Of a DNA stretch of 7,210 nucleotides, positions 1 through 4,699 are shown piece after piece. Within the stretch, counting starts at the first letter, position 1. Every line of letters starts with the position of its first letter. The stretch covers positions 1 through 7,210 of the forward strand of contig WJLA01000061.1 of NCBI GenBank assembly GCA_014728765.1, read 5' to 3'. Source of the stretch: Candidatus Peregrinibacteria bacterium. GTDB taxonomy: Bacteria; Patescibacteriota; Gracilibacteria; UBA1369. The position numbers and the translations under genes are program-made. The notes under the pieces are model-generated. The model ran no database searches. It was not told where the DNA came from and was given only the letters and a program-made list of their open reading frames with translations.

Positions 1-138
1 ATTGGAAGCAGTCAAGTAATGTATGATGCTATTACGCAAACCGGAGGTATCATCAGCAGAATTGCAAAATTTCTTCCAGAGCATGAAGTATCAGTAGAAA
101 AACTAAATACCATTGTGATACCGGAGGCAGATTTTTAA
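1..138 (+). CDS. C-terminal fragment of an unidentified protein
   Basis: The first forward frame is open from base 1 and ends in a TAA at 136-138. This gives the last 45 residues of a protein that starts outside the window. The tail reads IGSSQVMYDAITQTGG..., ending VIPEADF, and shows no signal, membrane segment or motif that I recognise. The stop overlaps by four bases the stop of the convergent gene on the minus strand. That tight tail-to-tail packing, also seen at two other places in this window, supports a real gene end rather than chance. The function cannot be assigned from this fragment. Confidence 0.55.
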   Translation: MGSSQVMYDAITQTGGIISRIAKFLPEHEVSVEKLNTIVIPEADF

Positions 139-851
139 TTTACAGGTGGAATAATCAACCAAAGCGGTTGTAGCAAAAACAATATTATCAAGATTACCAA
201 AAAAACGTTTTTGTTAATCCTCTCTTCTTTGAGCTTGGTGTTGACTTGTTCAATTTCATTTTCTTTGTTTTCCAGTTTAAAAGTTAACTCCTCCGTGCTC
301 TTTTCGAATTCATCCAAAATATTTTCCAGGTCTTCCCTCTTTTCTTTTTCCAGTGCAATCGCTTTTTTAAAATCCAACATAGGGATTGATTCTTTGAGCA
401 TGCCTTCCAGTTGTCCCACTCTGTAGTTTGCCCCTTCAAGTCTCGCCTGCTTATCCTTTAATTCATCTTGCAATCCTGCGTATAGTTTTTTGAAATAATT
501 GTCATCGATTTGCTCAGATTTTGTTTTTTGATTTTCAATTTCCGGTCGGAGATCGTCAGTGATTTTTTGATCGTTTTGCTTTTGTTTTACGGATTCAGAT
601 TGAATCTTCAGCTTTGTTTTTGGTATAGGTCTATGATATTCATCCAATTCTATCGTCTCAATATCTGCGATATTGAGCGATTTATAATTTGTCGCTTGTT
701 TTCCCAAGAATGTGTTTAAATCCTCTACTTTGATGAAAATGCGACCTCCCACTTCAATTTTCGGAAGCTCATCCTTTTTTATATATCTATCCACGGTTCT
801 TACCGAGACTCCGATGATTTTGGAAGCATTTTTTCTGTCTACTACTTTCAT
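135..851 (-). CDS. Membrane-anchored MerR/excisionase-type HTH coiled-coil protein
   Basis: The 238-residue protein has three parts. Residues 1-50 form a MerR/excisionase-like winged helix-turn-helix: the VSVRTVDRYIKKDELP recognition helix, followed by the wing GGRIFIKVEDLNTFL. Residues about 51-118 are a polar, charged linker. Residues about 120-212 are a long Lys/Glu-rich coiled coil. Residues 214-235 are one hydrophobic segment (VFLVILIILFLLQPLWLII) with only a few residues behind it, so the protein should be tail-anchored with its DNA-binding end in the cytoplasm. The ATG at 849-851 is the natural start, because the HTH begins at once; there is no Shine-Dalgarno. The start lies beside an array of TGTCTA boxes, one of which falls inside codons 4-6. 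By inference the protein binds these boxes and either represses itself or tethers this DNA to the membrane. RacA (HTH plus coiled coil) and Noc (membrane-bound DNA binder) are design analogues, not demonstrated homologues. A weak TATAAA at 875-880 could be its -10 element. Confidence 0.85.
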   Translation of the reverse strand: MKVVDRKNASKIIGVSVRTVDRYIKKDELPKIEVGGRIFIKVEDLNTFLGKQATNYKSLNIADIETIELDEYHRPIPKTKLKIQSESVKQKQNDQKITDDLRPEIENQKTKSEQIDDNYFKKLYAGLQDELKDKQARLEGANYRVGQLEGMLKESIPMLDFKKAIALEKEKREDLENILDEFEKSTEELTFKLENKENEIEQVNTKLKEERINKNVFLVILIILFLLQPLWLIIPPVN

Positions 852-895
852 TGAATTTGATATATTGTCTACATTTTATAGTTATTAAAATGTCA

Positions 896-907
896 TGTCT
901 ATAGACA
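896..907. promoter_or_regulatory. Abutted palindrome TGTCTATAGACA, first copy
   Basis: This is a perfect 12-base palindrome made of two box arms placed directly against each other. It recurs unchanged at 929-940. It is likely a protein binding site upstream of the HTH gene; the binding protein is inferred. Confidence 0.65.
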
Positions 908-928
908 ATGTAGACAAATGTCTACTTT

Positions 929-940
929 TGTCTATAGACA
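929..940. promoter_or_regulatory. Abutted palindrome TGTCTATAGACA, second copy
   Basis: Identical to the palindrome at 896-907. It is followed directly at 941 by the first arm of a 17-base palindrome, so neighbouring sites touch and could be filled cooperatively or in competition. Confidence 0.65.
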
Positions 941-957
941 TGTCTACACTATAGACA
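941..957. promoter_or_regulatory. 17-base TGTCTA-N5-TAGACA site, first copy
   Basis: The two arms are inverted and their starts are offset by 11 bases, about one helical turn. The same geometry occurs at 1013-1029 and 1044-1060, so it is probably the preferred dimer operator of the array. Confidence 0.6.
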
Positions 958-1012
958 CAGCGATATTTTGCTTTTTATTAAGGCTTTTTTAAACTTTTAT
1001 CATAATTAGCAT
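958..1012. other. AT-rich spacer between the two box clusters
   Basis: This 55-base stretch is roughly three quarters A/T and has runs of T. It contains no TGTCTA box, although the boxes resume immediately on both sides. It may be a flexible or easily melted segment between two protein-covered clusters, or simply a promoter spacer. I see no DnaA box and no gene in it. Confidence 0.4.
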
Positions 1013-1029
1013 TGTCTACTAAGTAGACA
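1013..1029. promoter_or_regulatory. 17-base TGTCTA-N5-TAGACA site, second copy
   Basis: This is a perfect palindrome around a central A (TGTCTACT, A, AGTAGACA). Its symmetry extends through eight bases per arm, the best of the three sites with this geometry. It is an inferred dimer operator. Confidence 0.65.
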
Positions 1030-1043
1030 TTTGTCTACTAATT

Positions 1044-1060
1044 TGTCTATATTGTAGACA
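1044..1060. promoter_or_regulatory. 17-base TGTCTA-N5-TAGACA site, third copy
   Basis: Same arm offset as at 941-957 and 1013-1029. The core between the arms differs, so the arms rather than the spacer appear to carry the recognition. Confidence 0.6.
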
Positions 1061-1061
1061 C

Positions 1062-1085
1062 TGTCTACTGTCTGGACAGTAGACA
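1062..1085. promoter_or_regulatory. 24-base inverted repeat with 11-base perfect arms
   Basis: The arms TGTCTACTGTC (1062-1072) and GACAGTAGACA (1075-1085) are exact reverse complements around a central TG. It is the longest symmetrical site of the array, and its core carries the degenerate arms TGTCTG and TGGACA. It lies about 50 bases upstream of the predicted promoter of the SLH operon and is probably a regulatory binding site. As RNA it could also form a hairpin. Confidence 0.65.
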
Positions 1086-1134
1086 TGCTGATAAAGAGTT
1101 TGTGGACAGTTTTTGGGTTAATTATATATCTATC

Positions 1135-1163
1135 TTGTGTCAAACAGACTTGAACATTATAAT
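1135..1163 (+). promoter_or_regulatory. Predicted promoter of the SLH-spoU-ybeY operon
   Basis: A perfect TATAAT at 1158-1163 is preceded, after 17 bases, by TTGTGT at 1135-1140 (three of six matches to the -35 consensus). Transcription would begin near 1170 and give a leader of under 20 bases. The TGTCTA boxes end upstream of the -35, except for two copies inside the first codons. Confidence 0.55.
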
Positions 1164-1187
1164 GTTTTGGCAAAAATAAAATGATTA

Positions 1188-1835
1188 TTGAAAGTGTTAA
1201 AAACAAAAATCAATGTATTGGTGTCAACATTCTGTCTATTGATGTTGTCTACAATGACGACAATGGCAAGTGGTGGCTATTTGACAAGAGGTGAAGCTAC
1301 AGAGATGATAGTGGAAAATTTTAAGCTGCAAGATCATAAATCCGCATTTTTAGACCAATGTAATGCTGATCTGGAGATTTGCTTGTTTCATTTTTCAGGA
1401 ATGACGAGATATGAAGAGTTGAGAATTGACCCTTTGATTTTATATCCTGATGTTTTTCCTGCTCATCCAAATTATGAAGCAATCAACCTTGCAACCAAAT
1501 TAGATTTGGTAAGAGGATATATCAACGCTGAAAACAGTCCATTTTTGCCTCAAAAAGAAATTTCTAAGGTGGAAGCCTTAAAAATAGTTTTAGGGGCTTC
1601 AGAAACTATGAAATGGAAAGATAACTATGAATATTCTGATGAAATCGATCAAATGTCATCCAAACTGCAAAATTTGACTGATATTTCCGAGAATATTATG
1701 TTTAATCCGGATAATTGGTGGAAGATACGATATTATCTATTTGGTATTGAAAAAGGAATTTTGGAAAATTTTGATCCTGATTCGAAAATAACTGTAGATG
1801 AGCTAAATGAAATGATGAAACAAACAAGTCTGTAA
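1188..1835 (+). CDS. Secreted SLH-domain-type protein
   Basis: The 215-residue product begins with a signal peptide (basic KVLKTK, a hydrophobic stretch to about residue 25, then TMASGG). It continues with segments resembling S-layer homology repeats: residues 30-45 (YLTRGEATEMIVENF), residues 86-138 (YPDVFPAHPNYEAINLATKL... to EISKVEALKIVLGA, the clearest) and residues 177-210 (IEKGILENFDPDSKITVDEL). Three SLH repeats commonly bind wall polymers, so it probably sits in the cell envelope; that role is inferred. The start is TTG at 1188, or GTG two codons later. An in-frame stop at 1182-1184 excludes earlier starts, and a later start would lose the basic part of the signal peptide. The gene leads a three-gene operon with one base between it and the methyltransferase gene. 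Two TGTCTA boxes lie in its signal-peptide codons. Confidence 0.8.
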   Translation: MKVLKTKINVLVSTFCLLMLSTMTTMASGGYLTRGEATEMIVENFKLQDHKSAFLDQCNADLEICLFHFSGMTRYEELRIDPLILYPDVFPAHPNYEAINLATKLDLVRGYINAENSPFLPQKEISKVEALKIVLGASETMKWKDNYEYSDEIDQMSSKLQNLTDISENIMFNPDNWWKIRYYLFGIEKGILENFDPDSKITVDELNEMMKQTSL

Positions 1836-1836
1836 A

Positions 1837-2385
1837 ATGTCGAAAATTCGTAAAAAATCACTTCAAGAAATACAAGAGTCCAAGCCATCTATTGTTGCTA
1901 TAAGGCAAAAAAAGAGATTGCCATTGGTTTTGATAGTGGATTCAATTAGAAGTCTTTATAATATTGGTTCTTTTTTTCGGACAGGGGATGCAATATTGAT
2001 TGAAAAAATATATCTTTGCGGTATATCAGGTAGTCCGCCTGATGCAAAAATAGAGAAAGTGGCACTTGGAGCGACAAATGTTGTTCCTTTCGAATATTTT
2101 TCAAATGTCAAAGAATGTATCTCAAATTTAAAAGATGATGGTTATTATATTTATGCATTGGAATTGACTGATATGAGTCATAATTACGCAAATATTGATT
2201 ATAGATTCCCTGCTGCTTTGATAGTGGGAAATGAAGTTGAAGGCGTATCCGATGAAGCATTGAAGATGACAGATCAAGCGATTGACATTCCCATGAAGGG
2301 AAGGGCAAACTCATTAAATGTGGCTACTGCATTTGCCGTAGTTGCATATCAAATACATAATAATTTCTATGGCAATAAAACTTGA
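1837..2385 (+). CDS. SpoU/TrmH-family RNA 2'-O-methyltransferase
   Basis: The 182-residue protein shows the three SPOUT motifs of the SpoU family: motif 1 SLYNIGSFFRTGDA (about 39-52, with Asn42 and the catalytic-type Arg48), motif 2 LIVGNEVEGVSDEAL (128-142) and motif 3 IPMKGRANSLNVATAFA (151-167). The last two build the trefoil knot that binds S-adenosylmethionine. Such enzymes methylate ribose 2'-OH groups of tRNA or rRNA in the cytoplasm; the target cannot be read from the sequence. It lacks the extra N-terminal RNA-binding domain of RlmB-type enzymes and has only a short basic leader. It starts one base after the SLH gene, and its TGA stop lies inside the following ybeY gene, so the three are probably co-transcribed. 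Confidence 0.93.
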   Translation: MSKIRKKSLQEIQESKPSIVAIRQKKRLPLVLIVDSIRSLYNIGSFFRTGDAILIEKIYLCGISGSPPDAKIEKVALGATNVVPFEYFSNVKECISNLKDDGYYIYALELTDMSHNYANIDYRFPAALIVGNEVEGVSDEALKMTDQAIDIPMKGRANSLNVATAFAVVAYQIHNNFYGNKT

Positions 2386-2851
2386 TATCAGCACTGTGCC
2401 CCATACAATCAAAAAAACTCGCTTAAAAGAGTTATTAAAATTGACAGTGGAAAAGCTTTCCAATCAGATTGAGATTCCCAAAAATGGAATAATTGAGTTG
2501 AGTTTTGTAAATGATAAGGAAATAAAGGAGTTAAACAAGCAAATAAGATTCATAAACAAGCCTACAGACGTTTTGTCTTTCAGTTTTATGCAAGCTGAAG
2601 GATTTCCAACGGACGATTTGCTGGGCGAAATTGTTATTTCCACCGAGACTGCCAGAAAACAAGCTGAAAAAAACTGTAATTCTTTTGATGTGGAAATTTA
2701 TTTTTTGTTTGTTCATGGTCTTTTGCATGTTTTCGGATTTAATCATGAAGAACGAGAACAATTCGAGCAAATGTTCAGTATTCACAAAAAAATTATGCCT
2801 GAAGCCAATTGGGAAATAGTAGATGAGATATATAGAGAATACTTTAGCTAG
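2369..2851 (+). CDS. ybeY: Endoribonuclease YbeY (rRNA maturation factor)
   Basis: The protein carries the YbeY metal-binding signature HGLLHVFGFNH (H-x3-H-x5-H), with histidines 116, 120 and 126 counted from the ATG at 2369. It also has the family segments INKPTDVLSF and DLLGEIVIS. YbeY is a single-strand-specific, zinc-dependent endoribonuclease needed for 16S rRNA 3'-end processing and ribosome quality control. I prefer the ATG at 2369 (MAIKLDIS..., 160 residues, normal length for the family). A TTG at 2342 would add nine hydrophobic residues and deepen the overlap with the methyltransferase gene. With the chosen start the overlap is 17 bases, which suggests translational coupling. The pairing with an RNA methyltransferase gives the operon an RNA-maturation theme. 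Confidence 0.95.
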   Translation: MAIKLDISTVPHTIKKTRLKELLKLTVEKLSNQIEIPKNGIIELSFVNDKEIKELNKQIRFINKPTDVLSFSFMQAEGFPTDDLLGEIVISTETARKQAEKNCNSFDVEIYFLFVHGLLHVFGFNHEEREQFEQMFSIHKKIMPEANWEIVDEIYREYFS

Positions 2852-3374
2852 TTGGTTGTGAACTCGGAGCATTGAATTTAGCCCTATCAACTACAGGAAC
2901 TTTAATTCCGGAATCTTTGACAATAATTTTGTTATGCTTGATTTCAACGATGTCTTTTTGTTTGATAATGCGTCTTCTTATGGTCAGAATTTTAAACAAT
3001 TTCTGATTAACATATAGTGAATCCATCACCATAGCATTTGTATCAATAGAATAATCTTTGACTTTTCCCAAAAAATTGTTGGACTTTGTGTAAACTTTCT
3101 TATTTTTAATTGATATTTTTGCGCTGATTGACCTTTCCAGCCTGACAATATCTTGAGGGCTATAGATTTCAAAATTTGAAGTGGTCAAAATGAAGTCACT
3201 ATTCCATTCTTGAATATCGGTCGGAACAAGAATATGCACGCCTCTGGCAGCTATTTTAAAACCCAAAACTTGTCCGTTTTGAACATCAATGATTGGCTTT
3301 GATACTCTACCTATCAAGTTTTGGTCATGATCATAAATCGGTCTGCCTTTAATTTTTTGAGTTGTTTCAATCAT
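2844..3374 (-). CDS. Double PRC-barrel domain protein
   Basis: From the ATG at 3372-3374 the product has 176 residues. It holds two tandem small beta-barrel domains of PRC type: residues about 6-74 (KIKGRPIYDHDQNLIGRVSK, continuing through VQNGQVLGFKI and ending SPQDIVRL) and about 86-154 (KKVYTKSNNFLGKVKDYSID, continuing to IKQKDIVEIKHNKIIV). PRC-barrels occur in photosynthetic reaction centre H subunits, in RimM and in many small bacterial proteins of unknown role. No catalytic motif is seen. There is no signal peptide or membrane segment, so it should be cytoplasmic. A GTG at 3390-3392 could add six residues. Its stop overlaps the end of ybeY by eight bases on the opposite strand. The last 12 residues (FNAPSSQPTS) look disordered. 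Precise function unknown. Confidence 0.8.
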   Translation of the reverse strand: MIETTQKIKGRPIYDHDQNLIGRVSKPIIDVQNGQVLGFKIAARGVHILVPTDIQEWNSDFILTTSNFEIYSPQDIVRLERSISAKISIKNKKVYTKSNNFLGKVKDYSIDTNAMVMDSLYVNQKLFKILTIRRRIIKQKDIVEIKHNKIIVKDSGIKVPVVDRAKFNAPSSQPTS

Positions 3375-3444
3375 GTAAGGACATTTTTGCACTTCTAAGT
3401 AAATTGAGCAAGAAATCTGATTTTACCTGCAAATAGAATTTAAT

Positions 3445-3473
3445 TTGACTTGGAAGTGAGCTTGTCCTAAAAT
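3445..3473 (+). promoter_or_regulatory. Predicted promoter of the tRNA-Pro gene
   Basis: TTGACT (3445-3450), a 17-base spacer and TAAAAT (3468-3473) closely match the housekeeping promoter consensus. Transcription would start about 12 bases before the mature tRNA. Confidence 0.65.
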
Positions 3474-3492
3474 TCAGGGGCTTTTTAAAGAT

Positions 3493-3569
3493 CGGGGTTT
3501 GGCGCAGTTGGCTAGCGCGCACGGTTTGGGACCGTGAGGTCACAGGTTCGAGCCCTGTAACCCCGACCA
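3493..3569 (+). tRNA. tRNA-Pro (anticodon UGG)
   Basis: A complete cloverleaf of 77 bases can be drawn. The acceptor stem is CGGGGTT/AACCCCG, the D stem GCGC/GCGC, and the anticodon stem CACGG/CCGTG around the loop TTTGGGA, giving anticodon TGG. The variable loop is AGGTC, and the T stem ACAGG/CCTGT encloses TTCGAGC. The discriminator A and the CCA end are encoded. It reads proline codons CCN, mainly CCA and CCG. All stems pair without mismatch, so this is the functional copy, in contrast to the rearranged fragments that follow it. Confidence 0.97.
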
Positions 3570-3573
3570 TTGA
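3548..3573 (+). repeat. 26-base direct repeat of the tRNA 3' end, copy 1
   Basis: It starts in the T loop (TCGAGCCCTGT...) and runs through the CCA end plus four bases (TTGA). It is repeated exactly at 3718-3743, 170 bases downstream. Because the match continues past the mature tRNA, it arose by DNA duplication or recombination and is not merely tRNA similarity. Confidence 0.95.
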
Positions 3574-3616
3574 AGACAGACATCAACTGAATGAAATGAG
3601 GTTGGTGTCTGTTTTC
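3572..3616 (+). terminator. Long hairpin directly behind tRNA-Pro
   Basis: A 16-base stem with two G-U pairs joins 3572-3587 (GAAGACAGACATCAAC) to 3601-3616 (GTTGGTGTCTGTTTTC) across a 13-base loop. The 3' side ends in only four T's, so it may be a weak terminator or a processing barrier for the tRNA precursor. Confidence 0.55.
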
Positions 3617-3634
3617 AAATAATTCGAGATTATT

Positions 3635-3652
3635 TCGAACCTGTGACCTCAC
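3635..3652 (-). repeat. Inverted 18-base copy of the tRNA variable loop and T arm
   Basis: TCGAACCTGTGACCTCAC is the exact reverse complement of tRNA bases 3534-3551 (end of the anticodon stem to the T loop). In a read-through transcript it could pair with the tRNA body and compete with T-arm folding. It may equally be debris of an inversion. Confidence 0.9.
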
Positions 3653-3670
3653 CAATATTCATCGGGTCAT

Positions 3671-3739
3671 AGGGTTGGCGTAATGGAAACCAAGTTTACT
3701 TGGTTGTAATGAAGCCATCGAGCCCTGTAACCCCGACCA
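3671..3739 (+). pseudogene. Degenerate tRNA-like remnant
   Basis: This segment begins AGGGTTGGCGTAATGG, which resembles an acceptor stem and D arm. It has a seven-pair hairpin at 3688-3705 (AACCAAG/CTTGGTT, loop TTTA) where an anticodon arm would be, and it ends with the exact T loop, acceptor 3' strand and CCA of the tRNA-Pro. The 5' half of the T stem is missing, the anticodon-like loop has only four bases, and the first two acceptor pairs fail. It therefore cannot be a working tRNA. It is probably the worn copy of a duplicated tRNA gene. Confidence 0.5.
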
Positions 3740-3743
3740 TTGA
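3718..3743 (+). repeat. 26-base direct repeat of the tRNA 3' end, copy 2
   Basis: Exact copy of 3548-3573. The pair flanks 144 bases, far too short for an integrative element with its own genes, although repeats of a tRNA 3' end are the usual footprint of such elements. It could be an attachment-site scar after loss of an insert, or a tandem tRNA duplication. Confidence 0.9.
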
Positions 3744-3746
3744 TCA

Positions 3747-3788
3747 AAAAAACATCTCCTGAACAAAGTGAAGGGGATTTTTGTTTTT
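3747..3788 (+). terminator. Rho-independent terminator behind the tRNA region
   Basis: The stem ATCTCC/GGGGAT (3754-3759 with 3773-3778, one G-U pair) is extended by A-rich and T-rich flanks and followed by TTTTTGTTTTT. This is the better of the two terminators after tRNA-Pro. Confidence 0.65.
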
Positions 3789-3797
3789 AAGAGTGAA

Positions 3798-3826
3798 TTG
3801 TGTTTAGTGAATAGTATTGCTAGTAT
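3798..3826 (+). promoter_or_regulatory. Predicted promoter of the nucleotidase-dehydrogenase unit
   Basis: TTGTGT (3798-3803), 17 bases, then TAGTAT (3821-3826). The -35 is the same TTGTGT as in the SLH operon promoter. The start of transcription near 3833 would leave a leader of about 17 bases before the ATG at 3850. Confidence 0.45.
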
Positions 3827-3849
3827 TGTTTCAAGCAATAAAATTCAAA

Positions 3850-4674
3850 ATGAAGAACAATTTGGAAAAAGGATTGAAAAATTTATTTAGTGAAGGAAGT
3901 GAAAGTGTGCATGTTTTAGCTGATTTCGACGGAACTTTAACCAAAGAATATATTGGCGGCAAAAAAACTCCTTCATTGATTTCTATTTTGAGAGATAACC
4001 CTGAATACTTGTCAGAAGAATATCGAGAAAAAGCTCATGCTTTGTTTGCTAAACATCATCCAATTGAGAAAGATTCAAGTATTCCAATGGAAGAACGCAA
4101 AAAAAATATGATTGAGTGGTGGGAAAATCATAAAAAACTGTTAATTGATTCAGGGATAAGAAAAGATCACTTGGAAATGCTTGCAGACTCAGACATAATT
4201 CAATGGAGACAAGGAGCTGTTGAATTTTTAAAAAAGATGAAAAATGCCGGTATACCTGTGGTTATTTTGTCAGCTTCAGGAATAGGGGAAGTAATACCAA
4301 TGTATTGTGAAAACAAAGGCGTTAGTTTTGATCAAATGCACTTTTTGGTCAATCAATTCATTTGGAATCAAGATGGACAAGCAATAGACTTTAAAAAACC
4401 AATTATTCATTCATTGAATAAAGATGAAACAATAGTTAAGGATTATGTAGACGTTTATCAAGAGGTTAGAAATAGGCTGAATGTGTTACTGCTTGGAAAT
4501 AATTTGGGAGATTTGAGAATGATTGATGGTTTTGATGCAAAAAATATTTTTTCGATAGGTTTCTTGGATAAAGAAGAAAAAGCAAAAGCAAGTGAGTATT
4601 CCTCAAATTTTGATCAAGTGATTGTTGGTGATGGCTATTCGGAGATTAATAGAATACTTGATAAGATTATTTGA
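3850..4674 (+). CDS. HAD-family pyrimidine 5'-nucleotidase (UMPH-1/cN-III-like)
   Basis: The 274-residue protein follows the layout of the UMPH-1 family, known best from eukaryotic cytosolic 5'-nucleotidase III, which removes phosphate from pyrimidine monophosphates. Visible motifs from the ATG are HAD motif I ADFDGTLT (nucleophile Asp25, acid Asp27), the family segment MIEWWENHKKLL (about 87-98), SDIIQWRQGAVEFL, motif II VVILSASGIGEVI (about 137-149), the NKDET lysine (about 191) and motif IV LLGNNLGDLRMIDGF. In motif IV the family usually has GDxxGD; here the first acidic residue is Asn217, while Asp221 remains. The ATG at 3850 is chosen over an in-frame TTG at 3817, whose extra residues include no family sequence. 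A 25-base gap leads to the dehydrogenase gene, so the two are likely co-transcribed. It probably serves nucleotide salvage or turnover; the exact substrate is inferred. Confidence 0.88.
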   Translation: MKNNLEKGLKNLFSEGSESVHVLADFDGTLTKEYIGGKKTPSLISILRDNPEYLSEEYREKAHALFAKHHPIEKDSSIPMEERKKNMIEWWENHKKLLIDSGIRKDHLEMLADSDIIQWRQGAVEFLKKMKNAGIPVVILSASGIGEVIPMYCENKGVSFDQMHFLVNQFIWNQDGQAIDFKKPIIHSLNKDETIVKDYVDVYQEVRNRLNVLLLGNNLGDLRMIDGFDAKNIFSIGFLDKEEKAKASEYSSNFDQVIVGDGYSEINRILDKII

Positions 4675-4699
4675 AAATTGATTACTAACTAAACAATTT

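Larger units (their letters stand above)
836..1253. repeat. Array of 19 TGTCTA/TAGACA boxes in a divergent intergenic region
   Basis: Exact TGTCTA occurs on the plus strand at 836, 866, 896, 919, 929, 941, 1013, 1032, 1044, 1062, 1233 and 1246. Exact TAGACA begins at 902, 911, 935, 952, 1024, 1055 and 1080. Most copies extend to TGTCTAC or GTAGACA. Near copies (TGTCTG, TGGACA) lie at 1069, 1073 and 1103. By eye I find no exact copy elsewhere in the window. The boxes form two dense clusters (866-957 and 1013-1085) separated by an AT-rich stretch. The outlying copies sit inside the first codons of the HTH gene and inside the signal-peptide codons of the SLH-protein gene. The mixed orientation and palindromic pairing point to a dimeric DNA-binding protein, most simply the HTH protein encoded next to it. 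Confidence 0.9.

Noticed and set aside
150..180. Terminator between the first two convergent genes
   Set aside because: The CAACC/GGTTG hairpin has only five pairs, lies within the coding end of the HTH gene and has no T tract.
211..719. Plus-strand frames opposite the HTH gene
   Set aside because: They are Ser/Phe/Leu-rich complements of the Lys/Glu-rich coiled coil, with no independent start signals.
866..1085. CRISPR array
   Set aside because: The repeats are only 6-8 bases, alternate in orientation and have irregular 2-20 base spacings (plus one gap of about 55 bases). There are no unique spacers of 30-40 bases and no cas gene.
866..1108. Chromosomal replication origin
   Set aside because: Clustered repeats beside an AT-rich stretch look origin-like, but there is no DnaA box (TGTGGACAG at 1101 is a poor match) and neither dnaA, dnaN nor a plasmid rep gene is present. 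A plasmid-type iteron origin cannot be excluded but has no support.
1006..1206. Minus-strand 66-codon open frame in the box array
   Set aside because: It lies across the repeats and the predicted promoter, its amino acids reflect the repeat (STVQTVDSVYN), and it overlaps the start of the SLH gene.
1181..1297. Short plus-strand frame starting at the ATG at 1181
   Set aside because: It overlaps the SLH gene start in another frame, ends quickly, and encodes nothing recognisable, while the TTG/GTG frame gives a clear signal peptide.
2383..2385. TGA read as glycine (Gracilibacteria-type code)
   Set aside because: Read-through at the SpoU-family stop would add unrelated sequence overlapping ybeY; all genes are complete with the standard code.
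2108..2890. Open frames overlapping spoU and ybeY on other frames
   Set aside because: They run through genes with clear family motifs and show no motif of their own.
3367..3570. Minus-strand frame with MVGVTGLEPVTSRSQTVRASQ
   Set aside because: This is the familiar false translation of the reverse strand of a tRNA gene and not a protein.
3570..3743. Integrative element between the direct repeats
   Set aside because: Only 144 bases lie between the 26-base repeats and no integrase or other gene is present in the window, so at most a scar is supported.
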